A stretch of DNA of 64,000 bases from Rhodoferax lithotrophicus (GTDB lineage Bacteria > Pseudomonadota > Gammaproteobacteria > Burkholderiales > Burkholderiaceae_C). Both the position numbers and the translations under genes were made by a program. Positions 33,221 through 40,865 of this stretch are shown here, in pieces. The notes beneath the pieces are model-generated. The model did no database searches. It was not told the origin of the DNA and saw nothing but the letters and a program-made list of their open reading frames with translations. Location: assembly GCF_019973615.1 (NCBI RefSeq), contig NZ_AP024238.1, positions 4,175,989 through 4,239,988 of the forward strand. Direction: 5' to 3'. Position 1 is the stretch's first letter. Each line of letters starts with the position of its first letter.

Positions 33221-34456
33221 TCAATCGACCTTGGCACCGGTCTCAAACCACTGTTTGATCACCATACGTTCGGCCTCCGATATGCCGGTGGTATTGGTCA
33301 TGGGCATGATTTTGGTGACAACAGCCTGCTGATAAATATTTTGTGCGTGCCGTTTAACGTTTTCTGCAGAGTCAAGCCGCACGTTTTTCATCTGAACCTG
33401 TGGACCATGGCACATGTAGCAGCGCTGCGCCAGTATGGGTTGCAAAATTGCATAGCCAATTTGACCTCCAGTGCCCGTGTTACTTGCGGTGGTAGCTACT
33501 GAAGTTGTCACAGTTTGGCCAGATTCAGAGGGGGGAGCCAACCACCCCATCAGGATCAAAATCACCACCATACCCGCCAGCGCATAGCCCCGTGGATTGG
33601 AGTTGCGGCCCAGTTTGAAGCCGTGGCGCAGCACAAAAAACTGTCTGATCGCCGCACCGGCAAACATCATGGCAATCAGGATCAGCCAATTTTGCGGATG
33701 CATGTAGGTAAAGCTGTAATGGCCGCTGAGCATGGCAAACAGCACCGGTAGCGTGAAATAGGTGTTGTGCACGCTGCGCTGTTTGCCACGCACACCGTGA
33801 ATCGGGTCCACGGGCTCACCAGCCTTGATGGCCGCCACCACCTTGCGCTGACCAGGGATGATCCAATGCGCCACATTTGCACTCATGCTGGTCGCCAACA
33901 TGGCTCCCATCAGCAAAAAGGCCGCGCGCCCGGCAAACCAGTGACAGGCCAGCCAACTCGCTACACATACCAACACAAAAACCAGCGCACCAACAATACC
34001 GTCGCCATTTTTGCGCTGCCCGAATTTTCGGCAAATCAAGTCATACAGCAACCAGAACACCACCAAAAACAGAATCGCAACCGTGATCGCCTGCCAGGGC
34101 AACCAGTCCATCCTGGACTTGTCAATCAGATAGGTGCCCGCACTCCACAGGTAAGACACGGTAAAAAGAGAAAAACCGGTCAGCCAGGTGGTGTAACTTT
34201 CCCAATAAAACCAATGCAAATGTTTCGGCAACTGGGGCGGTTTCACCGCAAATTTGACCGGGTGATAAAAGCCGCCACCATGCACCGCCCACAACTCACC
34301 ACTGACACCCTGCCTTTTCAAGTCATCATCTTCGGGGGGGGTCAGACTGCTGTCCAAAAAGACAAAGTAAAACGACGAGCCGATCCAGGCAATGGCGGTG
34401 ATGACATGGGCCCAGCGCAGCAGCAGGTTGAGCCAATCCAGAACATAACTTTCCAT
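33221..34456 (-). CDS. puuD: Membrane-bound urate hydroxylase with C-terminal cytochrome c domain
   Basis: 411 residues from the ATG at 34456 (MESYVLDWLNLLLRWAHVIT); AAGGAAA precedes it. The N-terminal ~300 residues form an eight-helix membrane domain (DUF989) with WAHVITAIAWIGSSFYF and HGGGFYHPVKF; the C-terminus carries a c-type heme site CYMCH. PuuD oxidises urate to 5-hydroxyisourate in the membrane, passing electrons to the respiratory chain. It overlaps the end of xdhC by one base (TGATG), so translation is coupled. First step of the purine catabolic path encoded in 33-42 kb. Confidence 0.92.
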   Translation of the reverse strand: MESYVLDWLNLLLRWAHVITAIAWIGSSFYFVFLDSSLTPPEDDDLKRQGVSGELWAVHGGGFYHPVKFAVKPPQLPKHLHWFYWESYTTWLTGFSLFTVSYLWSAGTYLIDKSRMDWLPWQAITVAILFLVVFWLLYDLICRKFGQRKNGDGIVGALVFVLVCVASWLACHWFAGRAAFLLMGAMLATSMSANVAHWIIPGQRKVVAAIKAGEPVDPIHGVRGKQRSVHNTYFTLPVLFAMLSGHYSFTYMHPQNWLILIAMMFAGAAIRQFFVLRHGFKLGRNSNPRGYALAGMVVILILMGWLAPPSESGQTVTTSVATTASNTGTGGQIGYAILQPILAQRCYMCHGPQVQMKNVRLDSAENVKRHAQNIYQQAVVTKIMPMTNTTGISEAERMVIKQWFETGAKVD

Positions 34457-35304
34457 CAGGTTTCCTTGGTTAAATGTGTTGCGGACACACCATGCTCCAT
34501 GACTTGCAAGAGTTGTGCCGCTACCGCCACGGCAATCACCTCGGGGGCTTTGTTGGTGATACCTGGCAGCCCAATCGGGCAAGTGACCTGCGCCAACTCT
34601 TCAGGGGTAAAACCACACGCTTGCAGCCGGTGAAAAAAGCGGGCCCGTTTGGTCTGGCTACCAATCAAGCCGATAAAAGGCAGATCAGCCTGTTGGCGGC
34701 GGCGCTGCAAACAGGCCCGCAACACATCCAGATCTTCGGCATGGCTAAAACTCATGATCAGCACATGCGACAGTGCGGCCAGGCTAACCACGGCGCTGTG
34801 CACCGGGTCAGCCTGCTCGGCGTACACGTTCTCGGGTAAATCTGGCGGAAATATTTCATCGCGGCTATCCAGCCAGTGCACTTGTACCGGCAATGGCCCC
34901 AATACCCGCACCAGAGCACGGGCTACATGGCCACCGCCAAACAACGCAACACGGGGCCACGCCGCCTGTCTCTGGGCAAAACCCAGCTGCAAACGTGGTA
35001 CATCCTCCGCCGTGACCCGCTCAAACCTCAGCACCACCTCCCCCCCGCAGCATTGCCCAAGCGTGGGCCCCAAGGCATACCGCTGTAATGAGGGGGCTTT
35101 CGGCGCACTCTGCAACAACCAACGTGCGTGCGCTGTGGCCTGCCACTCCAGATGCCCGCCACCAATGCTGCCCACACAGCTCTGGGCAAACACCGCCATC
35201 CAGGCATCCGTCACACGCGGCACCGAACCACGGTGGCTGTGGACATGAACCAACATGGCGCAGTCACTGTGCAAGAGTTGCAAAAAATCACGATCAGGAG
35301 TCAC
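34456..35304 (-). CDS. xdhC: Xanthine dehydrogenase accessory protein
   Basis: 282 residues starting at a GTG at 35304 with AAAGG just upstream. LVHVHSHRGSVPR and GSIGGGHLEWQ at the N-terminus, CCGGEVVLRFE, and a Rossmann-like ALFGGGHVARALVRVL with LIGSQTKRARF near the C-terminus are XdhC features. It binds and sulfurates the molybdenum cofactor for insertion into xanthine dehydrogenase. No xdhA or xdhB is in the window, so the enzyme it serves is encoded elsewhere. Translation is coupled to puuD, joining xanthine and urate oxidation. Confidence 0.92.
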   Translation of the reverse strand: MTPDRDFLQLLHSDCAMLVHVHSHRGSVPRVTDAWMAVFAQSCVGSIGGGHLEWQATAHARWLLQSAPKAPSLQRYALGPTLGQCCGGEVVLRFERVTAEDVPRLQLGFAQRQAAWPRVALFGGGHVARALVRVLGPLPVQVHWLDSRDEIFPPDLPENVYAEQADPVHSAVVSLAALSHVLIMSFSHAEDLDVLRACLQRRRQQADLPFIGLIGSQTKRARFFHRLQACGFTPEELAQVTCPIGLPGITNKAPEVIAVAVAAQLLQVMEHGVSATHLTKET

Positions 35305-35403
35305 AAACCTTTACCTTTTTAAGAAAATCGTAAGCCACAAACCACCCTTTTTCGGGCACATTACAGATTCAAGATTTCACCGACTACAACGACCAGAGGC
35401 ATC

Positions 35404-35934
35404 ATGGCAACTACCGCAACCCGGCACCACATTTTCATCACCCTTGGATTGAGACTGTTCGCTGGCATTGCCACCTTTTTGGCGGGGTGTACAACCACCC
35501 CGTTGCCCCCCATGGCCCCGCCACCGCCCAAGCCCGCCCCGACGCCCGCACCGACACCGATCGTGATTGCCCCCGTACCAGCTCCAGTCTTTGTCTCTCA
35601 AGCCCGAACACCGCGTGACTACCGAATCGACGCGGCCAATCACTTGTATGGCAAGAACCAGAACCGGGTTTACCGAGGCAAAATGCCGCCCCTGTTGTAC
35701 GCCGTAGGGGTGCTGCAAGTGGAAGTGAACCACCAAGGCCGCGTGACCGGAACCAGCTGGATGCGCGCGCCCTCGCATGCACCTGAAGTCATGGCCGAAA
35801 TCGAACGCACGGTGCGCCAAGCCGAACCGTATCCCGCCCCGGTACGCATGGGCCGTGTGACCTATACCGACACCTGGCTCTGGCATAAAAGTGGGCTGTT
35901 CCAGCTGGATACGCTGACCGAAGGACAAATGTAG
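35404..35934 (+). CDS. Proline-rich lipoprotein with TonB C-terminal-like domain
   Basis: 176 residues. A signal peptide ends in the lipobox LAGC (C29), followed by a Pro/Ala-rich linker (PPPPKPAPTPAPTPI, about 34-65) and a C-terminal domain with GVLQVEVNHQGRVTGTSWMR, which looks like the TonB C-terminal fold. It should sit in the periplasm, anchored to a membrane by lipid. AGAGG lies just ahead of the ATG. It is inserted between xdhC and uraH in opposite orientation; a role in purine uptake is possible but there is no direct evidence. Confidence 0.7.
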   Translation: MATTATRHHIFITLGLRLFAGIATFLAGCTTTPLPPMAPPPPKPAPTPAPTPIVIAPVPAPVFVSQARTPRDYRIDAANHLYGKNQNRVYRGKMPPLLYAVGVLQVEVNHQGRVTGTSWMRAPSHAPEVMAEIERTVRQAEPYPAPVRMGRVTYTDTWLWHKSGLFQLDTLTEGQM

Positions 35935-35961
35935 ACCTCTACAAGACCGTCCACGCACCTC

Positions 35962-36315
35962 TCAAGAGCCCCGGTAGGTGGAATAGCTCCACGGGCTCAC
36001 CAGCAGCGGCACATGGTAATGCTGCTCCGGTGTCGCCACCCCAAAATCCAGATTAACCAGCCCCAGAAAATTAGGTTCTGGCAAAGCCACGCCGCGGGCC
36101 TGGTAATACCCCGCCACATCAAACACCAGCCGATAAGTGCCACGCTTGAAGCTGTCGTGATCCAGCAGCAAACCATCAGGATTACGCCCGTCCTGATTCA
36201 GCACACATTGCTTGAGCTGCCGCAAACCGCCGCCCTCTACCGCATACAAGGTGACCCTCATCCCAGCGGCAGGTGTGCCATGCATGGTGTCAAGAACATG
36301 TGTGCTCAATCCCAT
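35962..36315 (-). CDS. uraH: 5-Hydroxyisourate hydrolase (transthyretin-like)
   Basis: 117 residues. Ends in the diagnostic YRGS, begins STHVLDTMHGTPAAGM with the active-site His, and has HYHVPLLVSPWSYSTYRGS. It hydrolyses 5-hydroxyisourate, made by PuuD, to OHCU. AAGGA precedes the ATG by 7 nt. Divergent from the GntR regulator; a perfect 16 bp palindrome lies 25 bp upstream of its start. Confidence 0.95.
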   Translation of the reverse strand: MGLSTHVLDTMHGTPAAGMRVTLYAVEGGGLRQLKQCVLNQDGRNPDGLLLDHDSFKRGTYRLVFDVAGYYQARGVALPEPNFLGLVNLDFGVATPEQHYHVPLLVSPWSYSTYRGS

Positions 36316-36339
36316 TGTGATTTCCTTAAAGTTGCCGTT

Positions 36340-36355
36340 AAAGTGTATACACTTT
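36340..36355. promoter_or_regulatory. Predicted operator, perfect palindrome AAAGTGTATACACTTT
   Basis: A 16 bp perfect palindrome with core GTGTATACAC, centred in the 63 bp region between the divergent uraH and GntR genes, roughly 24 bp from each start. FadR/FCD-type GntR proteins commonly bind short palindromes of the TGTATACA kind, so this is the likely site of autoregulation and of control of uraH and the puuE operon. Confidence 0.7.
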
Positions 36356-36378
36356 TTTGCAACGCGGTATCATGAACC

Positions 36379-37086
36379 ATGTCTAACGTACCCATTGAGC
36401 CCACGCCGGATACAAACATTGGTGCGTCTGCCACCGAGCAGATCGTCGCCGCACTCACTCAGGCCATCGTGGCACACCGCCTCAAACCTGGCACCAAGCT
36501 GGCCGAACAAAAAATTGCCACTCAATTTGGCGTGTCGCGCACCTTGGTCCGTCAGGCCCTGTTTCAGCTCTCCCAACACCGGCTGATTGCCATGGAGCCC
36601 GCGCGCGGCGCGTTTGTGGCCAGCCCTTCCGTTGCAGAGGCCAAACAGGTGTTTGCCGTGCGCCGCATGCTGGAAGCCGAGGCCACCCGCGCCTTCGTGC
36701 GCCAGGTCACGCCCAAACAGATCAAGGTGCTACAAGCCCACCTCAAGGCCGAACAAGCCGCCATGGCTTGCAAAGACGATGCCTCGCGCAGCCAGCGTAA
36801 TGAATTGCTGGGCGATTTCCATGTGCGCATGGCCGAACTGATGGGCAATCAGGTGCTGGCCGAACTGCTGGGCGAGCTGATTTCACGCTGCTCACTGATC
36901 ACCCTGATGTACCAGTCCAGCCGCGCCGCTGAACATTCCAGCGAAGAACATGTGGCCATCGTGCAGGCTTTCGCCCATCGTGACGAGATTCTGGCGGTTC
37001 GCCTGATGGACGAACACCTGCAACATGTGCAGGCTGGCCTTGATTTTGCTTCACCCGTCACAACACCGACCACCACGTCCCCCTAA
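36379..37086 (+). CDS. GntR-family (FadR/FCD) transcriptional regulator, probable purine catabolism regulator
   Basis: 235 residues. N-terminal winged helix with IVAHRLKPGTKLAEQKIATQ and VSRTLVRQALFQL (helix-turn-helix), followed by an FCD ligand domain (AVRRMLEAEATRAFV, LLGDFHVRMAELMGN) in which the metal-binding Asp/His pattern is visible (DFHVRM, EHVAIVQAFAHRD). It is divergent from uraH and 5 nt upstream of puuE, so it probably controls both. The ligand is likely a purine degradation intermediate; this is inference from position. Confidence 0.88.
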   Translation: MSNVPIEPTPDTNIGASATEQIVAALTQAIVAHRLKPGTKLAEQKIATQFGVSRTLVRQALFQLSQHRLIAMEPARGAFVASPSVAEAKQVFAVRRMLEAEATRAFVRQVTPKQIKVLQAHLKAEQAAMACKDDASRSQRNELLGDFHVRMAELMGNQVLAELLGELISRCSLITLMYQSSRAAEHSSEEHVAIVQAFAHRDEILAVRLMDEHLQHVQAGLDFASPVTTPTTTSP

Positions 37087-37090
37087 GCCT

Positions 37091-38053
37091 ATGCGCCACT
37101 ACAACAGCACCCAGCCTTACCCGCGTGACCTCCAAGGTTACGGCCCCCAACCACCCCACGCCCAGTGGCCGAATCAGGCCCGTGTGGCCGTTCAATTTGT
37201 GCTGAACTATGAGGAGGGCGGCGAAAACTGCGTGCTGCACGGCGACGCGGGTTCCGAGCAGTTTCTGTCAGAGATGTTCAACCCGGCCAGCTACCCGGAT
37301 CGCCACATCAGCATGGAAGGCATTTACGAATACGGCAGCCGCGCCGGTGTGTGGCGCATCCTGCGCGAGTTCGAGCAGCGCGGCCTGCCGCTCACCGTTT
37401 TTGGGGTCAGCATGGCGCTGGAGCGTTACCCGGAGCTGGTGCAGGCCTGCCAGCAACTCGGCCATGAGATCGCTTGCCACGGCTGGCGCTGGATTCATTA
37501 CCAGAACCTGTCTGAAGAGGTGGAACGCGAGCACATGGCGCGCGGCATGGACATCCTGACCCGTCTCATGGGCGAGCGCCCGCTGGGCTGGTACACCGGC
37601 CGCGACAGCCCCAACACCCGCCGCCTGGTGGCTGACTTTGGCGGCTTTGAGTACGACAGCGACTACTACGGCGACGATCTGCCGTTCTGGATGGAGGTGC
37701 GCAAAACCGATGGCACGGTGGTGCCGCAGCTCATCGTGCCCTACACGCTGGACTGCAACGACATGCGCTTTGCCCTGCCACAGGGCTACTCCCACGCCGA
37801 CCCGTTTTTCCAGTACCTGAAAGACACCTTTGATGCCCTCTATGCCGAGGGCGATCCGGCTGGCTTGAATGCGCCCAAGATGATGAGTGTGGGCATGCAT
37901 TGCCGCTTGCTCGGACGGCCTGGTCGGATCGTGGCTTTGCAGAGGTTTCTGGATCACATTGGGCAGAAATCGGATGTGTGGGTGTGTCGGCGGCTGGACA
38001 TTGCGCGGCACTGGAAAGCGATGCATCCGTATGCGCCAGCGGCTGGGATCTAG
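37091..38053 (+). CDS. puuE: Allantoinase PuuE (polysaccharide-deacetylase-like)
   Basis: 320 residues from the ATG at 37091, 5 nt after the regulator stop. YPRDLQGYGPQPPHAQWPNQ and VAVQFVLNYEEGGE at the N-terminus, HGWRWIHYQ and YTGRDSPNTRRLV mark the PuuE group of carbohydrate esterase 4-like proteins, which open allantoin to allantoate without the amidohydrolase fold of AllB. Metal ligands are expected at the EGGE and HGWRW motifs. It lies in the plus-strand operon with the GntR regulator; a mobile-looking repeat separates it from uraD-allC. Confidence 0.94.
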   Translation: MRHYNSTQPYPRDLQGYGPQPPHAQWPNQARVAVQFVLNYEEGGENCVLHGDAGSEQFLSEMFNPASYPDRHISMEGIYEYGSRAGVWRILREFEQRGLPLTVFGVSMALERYPELVQACQQLGHEIACHGWRWIHYQNLSEEVEREHMARGMDILTRLMGERPLGWYTGRDSPNTRRLVADFGGFEYDSDYYGDDLPFWMEVRKTDGTVVPQLIVPYTLDCNDMRFALPQGYSHADPFFQYLKDTFDALYAEGDPAGLNAPKMMSVGMHCRLLGRPGRIVALQRFLDHIGQKSDVWVCRRLDIARHWKAMHPYAPAAGI

Positions 38054-38066
38054 CTTTTTATAGATG

Positions 38067-38109
38067 TTTTTGGGCTATAGCGCTTTATTTATAAGCGTAA
38101 GCAGCTATG
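38067..38109 (+). repeat. Dispersed palindromic repeat, intergenic copy after puuE
   Basis: GGGCTATAGCGCTTTATTTA then TAAGCGTAAGCAGCTATGG, with complementary AGCGCTTAT-like arms. It lies 15 bp before the left end of the 350 bp element; the copy at 40411 has the same position relative to the second element. Confidence 0.65.
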
Positions 38110-38122
38110 GTTAAAGGAGCAA

Positions 38123-38492
38123 TTGACGTGGATTTTGTAGTCCCCCCCCTATCCCCCCCGCCCCTTTCCACCCCCGCCGGGGCGGAAAGGGGAGCTAACA
38201 GCCGTATTTGGCCGTCTCTTTTTACGGAAGCATTACACGCCGTGGGGCAGTTCGCACGCGCCACAACGAGCTGTTGTTCGATGGTTTTGTCGAGGTCTGT
38301 ACGAACTAATTGGAATCTAACTCCAATTTTTTCAAGAAGATGGTGGGCAGATTCCTGGTCTTCCCTCACTGCCGTACGGCGTGTAAGACCTCACTCAAAA
38401 CACGCGGCCATATATGGCTGTTTAGCCCCCCTTTCCGCCCCGGCGGGGGTGGAGAGGGGTTGGGGGAGAGGGGGGGGTTACAAAAGCGTCAA
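38123..38492 (+). mobile_element. ~350 bp non-autonomous element with long imperfect inverted ends, copy 1 (MITE-like)
   Basis: Left end TTTTGTAGTCCCCCC leads into a C-rich block, CCGCCGGGGCGGAAAGGGG and AGCTAACAGCC; the right end carries the reverse complement of all these blocks, ending GGGGGTTACAAAA. Inverted ends are imperfect and about 115 bp long; in this copy they may extend to TTGACG/CGTCAA. No transposase is encoded. A second copy in the same orientation lies at 40479. The UraD-AllC open frame extends upstream into it but its true start is at 38523. Confidence 0.7.
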
Positions 38493-38522
38493 CACTTACC
38501 CAAGTCAGAAAAAGGAAAAATC

Positions 38523-40385
38523 ATGCCTTTCACACTGACTCAGCTCAACGCAGCCAGCGCAGATGAAGCATTACAACTGCTCGACGGCCTCTACGAACAC
38601 TCCCCCTGGATCGCGCAAGAAGCTCTGAAACAGCGCCCGTTCCAGTCCCTGGCGCAGCTCAAATACCAAATGACCCAGGTGCTCGAAGCCGCTGGGCGTG
38701 AAGCCCAGATTGCCCTGATCAAAGCCCACCCCGAACTGGCGGGCAAAGCCATGGTCAGTCAGAGCCTGACGGCAGAGTCCACCAACGAACAAAGCAAAGC
38801 CGGACTCACAAACTGCAGCACCGAAGAATTTGCCAAGTTGCAACAGCTCAACACCAGCTACAGCACCAAATTTGGCTGGCCGTTTATCCTGGCGGTGCGC
38901 GGCCCGCGCGGCACCGGCTTGAGCCGGGCCGAGATCATCACCACTTTTGAGCGACGACTGGCAGGCCACCCCGACTTTGAGTTGCAGGAATGCCTGCGCA
39001 ACATCCACCGCATTGCCGAAATCCGCCTGAACGACAAGTTTGGCTTCACCCCCACGCTGGGCAACGCGGTATGGGACTGGCAGGAGGCATTGAGCGAATA
39101 TTCGGAACCGGCTTACGCCGAACAAGGCCAACTCACCGTGACCTACCTCACCGAAGCCCACCGCGCCTGTGCTCAGGCGATTCAAGGCTGGATGCAGGCT
39201 AGTGGCTTTGACAGCGTTGTGATTGACGCCGTGGGCAATGTCGTGGGGCGCTACGAAGCCATGAGCATCGCAGCAGCAACCCCTGCAGAAAACTACAAAA
39301 ACAATAGCTTTTCACGCAATAGTGACGAGCCATACAACCCCAAAACATTGTTGACCGGAAGCCACTACGACACGGTGCGCAACGCAGGCAAATACGATGG
39401 CCGTCTGGGCATCTTTGTCCCCATGGCTTGTGTGCGCGAGTTACACCGCAAAGGCCGCCGCCTGCCGTTAGCCATCGAAGTGGTTGCCTTTGCCGAAGAA
39501 GAAGGCCAGCGTTTCAAAGCCACTTTTTTAGGCTCAGGTGCACTCACGGGCGACTTCAAACCGCAGTGGCTGGAGCAACTTGATGCTGACGGCATCAGCA
39601 TGCTCCAGGCCATGCAGTACGCCGGGCTGTGCCCCGGCAGCGATGCCGCAACGGCCATGCGCGCGATTGGGCAGCTCCAACGTGATCCGGTCAACTACCT
39701 GGGTTTTGTGGAAGTGCACATCGAGCAAGGCCCGGTGCTCAACGCCATCAACCTGCCGCTGGGGGTGGTGACCTCCATCAACGCCAGCGGCAGGTATCTG
39801 GGGACGGTCACCGGTCAGGCCAGCCATGCCGGCACCACGCCGATGACACAACGCCGCGATGCCCTGGGCGCGGTGGCCGAGCTGGCGCTGTACCTGGAGC
39901 AACGCGCCGTGCAAGACGGTGATTCGGTCGCCACCATGGGGCAGATCAGCGTGCCCGGCGGCAGCATCAACGTGGTGCCGGGCAGTTGCACTTTCAGCCT
40001 GGATTTGAGGGCTCCAAATGACTTGCAACGCAATACCATCGAGCGTGACGTGTTACAAAAATTAGAGCAAATTTGCCAACGACGCGGCCTGGCGTTTGAG
40101 TTGCAGCAAACGCTGCGCGCCAGCGCCGCCCCCAGTGCGCCCGAGTGGCAACAGCGCTGGGAAGCTGCCGTGACACAGCTTGGCCTGCCACTGCACTGCC
40201 TGCCCAGCGGGGCCGGGCACGATGCCATGAAGTTACATGAGGTGATGCCGCAGGCCATGTTATTTGTGCGCGGCCAGAACGCCGGCATCAGCCACAACCC
40301 GCTTGAATCCACCACCAGCGACGACATGCAACTGGCCGTAGAAGCCTTTGCCCACTTGCTGGAGCAATTGGTCCATGAGGTATGA
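38523..40385 (+). CDS. Bifunctional OHCU decarboxylase / allantoate amidohydrolase (UraD-AllC fusion)
   Basis: 620 residues from the ATG at 38523 (AAAGGA upstream). Residues 1-170 are UraD: IKAHPELAGKAMV (H69 catalytic) and FGWPFILAVRG. Residues about 205-620 are an M20/AllC-type amidohydrolase: metal ligands in TGSHYDTVRNAGKYDGRLG (H281, D292), FAEEEGQRF (E326/E327), VEVHIEQGP, and the C-terminal HNPLEST. UraD decarboxylates OHCU to S-allantoin and AllC hydrolyses allantoate, so one protein holds two non-consecutive steps on either side of PuuE. A stretch at about 248-275 looks like an in-frame insertion relative to the family. The gene is flanked by two direct copies of a 350 bp element. 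Confidence 0.92.
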   Translation: MPFTLTQLNAASADEALQLLDGLYEHSPWIAQEALKQRPFQSLAQLKYQMTQVLEAAGREAQIALIKAHPELAGKAMVSQSLTAESTNEQSKAGLTNCSTEEFAKLQQLNTSYSTKFGWPFILAVRGPRGTGLSRAEIITTFERRLAGHPDFELQECLRNIHRIAEIRLNDKFGFTPTLGNAVWDWQEALSEYSEPAYAEQGQLTVTYLTEAHRACAQAIQGWMQASGFDSVVIDAVGNVVGRYEAMSIAAATPAENYKNNSFSRNSDEPYNPKTLLTGSHYDTVRNAGKYDGRLGIFVPMACVRELHRKGRRLPLAIEVVAFAEEEGQRFKATFLGSGALTGDFKPQWLEQLDADGISMLQAMQYAGLCPGSDAATAMRAIGQLQRDPVNYLGFVEVHIEQGPVLNAINLPLGVVTSINASGRYLGTVTGQASHAGTTPMTQRRDALGAVAELALYLEQRAVQDGDSVATMGQISVPGGSINVVPGSCTFSLDLRAPNDLQRNTIERDVLQKLEQICQRRGLAFELQQTLRASAAPSAPEWQQRWEAAVTQLGLPLHCLPSGAGHDAMKLHEVMPQAMLFVRGQNAGISHNPLESTTSDDMQLAVEAFAHLLEQLVHEV

Positions 40386-40410
40386 CCTGTTTGAGATGGG
40401 TTTTATATGT

Positions 40411-40455
40411 ATTTTTGGCCTCTAGCGGTTGAGGGTATTGCGTAAGCAGCTATTT
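40411..40455 (+). repeat. Dispersed palindromic repeat, intergenic copy after uraD-allC
   Basis: TTTTTGGCCTCTAGCGGTTG, then TATTGCGTAAGCAGCTATTT. The right arm GCGTAAGCAGCTAT is identical to that of the 38067 copy. Confidence 0.65.
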
Positions 40456-40478
40456 ATTTTGAAGTTGGATAAAGTGAT

Positions 40479-40819
40479 TTTTGTAAATCCCCCCCTATCC
40501 CCCCCGCCCCTTTCCACCCCCGCCGGGGCGGAAAGGGGAGCTAACAGCCATATTTGGCCACCGCTGTTCACCGAGGTCTTACACGCCGTGGGGCAGTTTG
40601 ACCGCACCGCAGCAAGCTGCTGTTTGGGGGTTTTGCCGAGGTTTGTACAAATTAATTGGAATCTGACCCCAATTTTTGGGATCGATTTCCTGCCTTCCCT
40701 GACTGCCCTTCGGCGTGTAAGACCTCACTCAAAACACGCGGCCAAATATGGCTGTTTGGCCCCCCTTTCCGCCCCGGCGGGGGTGGAGAGGGGTTGGGGG
40801 TGAGGGGGGGATTACAAAA
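40479..40819 (+). mobile_element. ~340 bp non-autonomous element with long imperfect inverted ends, copy 2 (MITE-like)
   Basis: Left end TTTTGTAAATCCCCCC and right end GGGGGGATTACAAAA. The left arm includes CAGCCATATTTGGCC and GGTCTTACACGCCG, and the right arm holds their reverse complements (GGCCAAATATGGCTG, CGGCGTGTAAGACC). The centre has ATTGGAATCTGACCCCAAT. Same orientation as copy 1 and roughly 80% similar by eye, so the two form direct repeats bracketing uraD-allC. Confidence 0.72.
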
Positions 40820-40865
40820 GCCTCAACAACCAACCTAAATCCATTAACAAAACCACCCAAAACAC

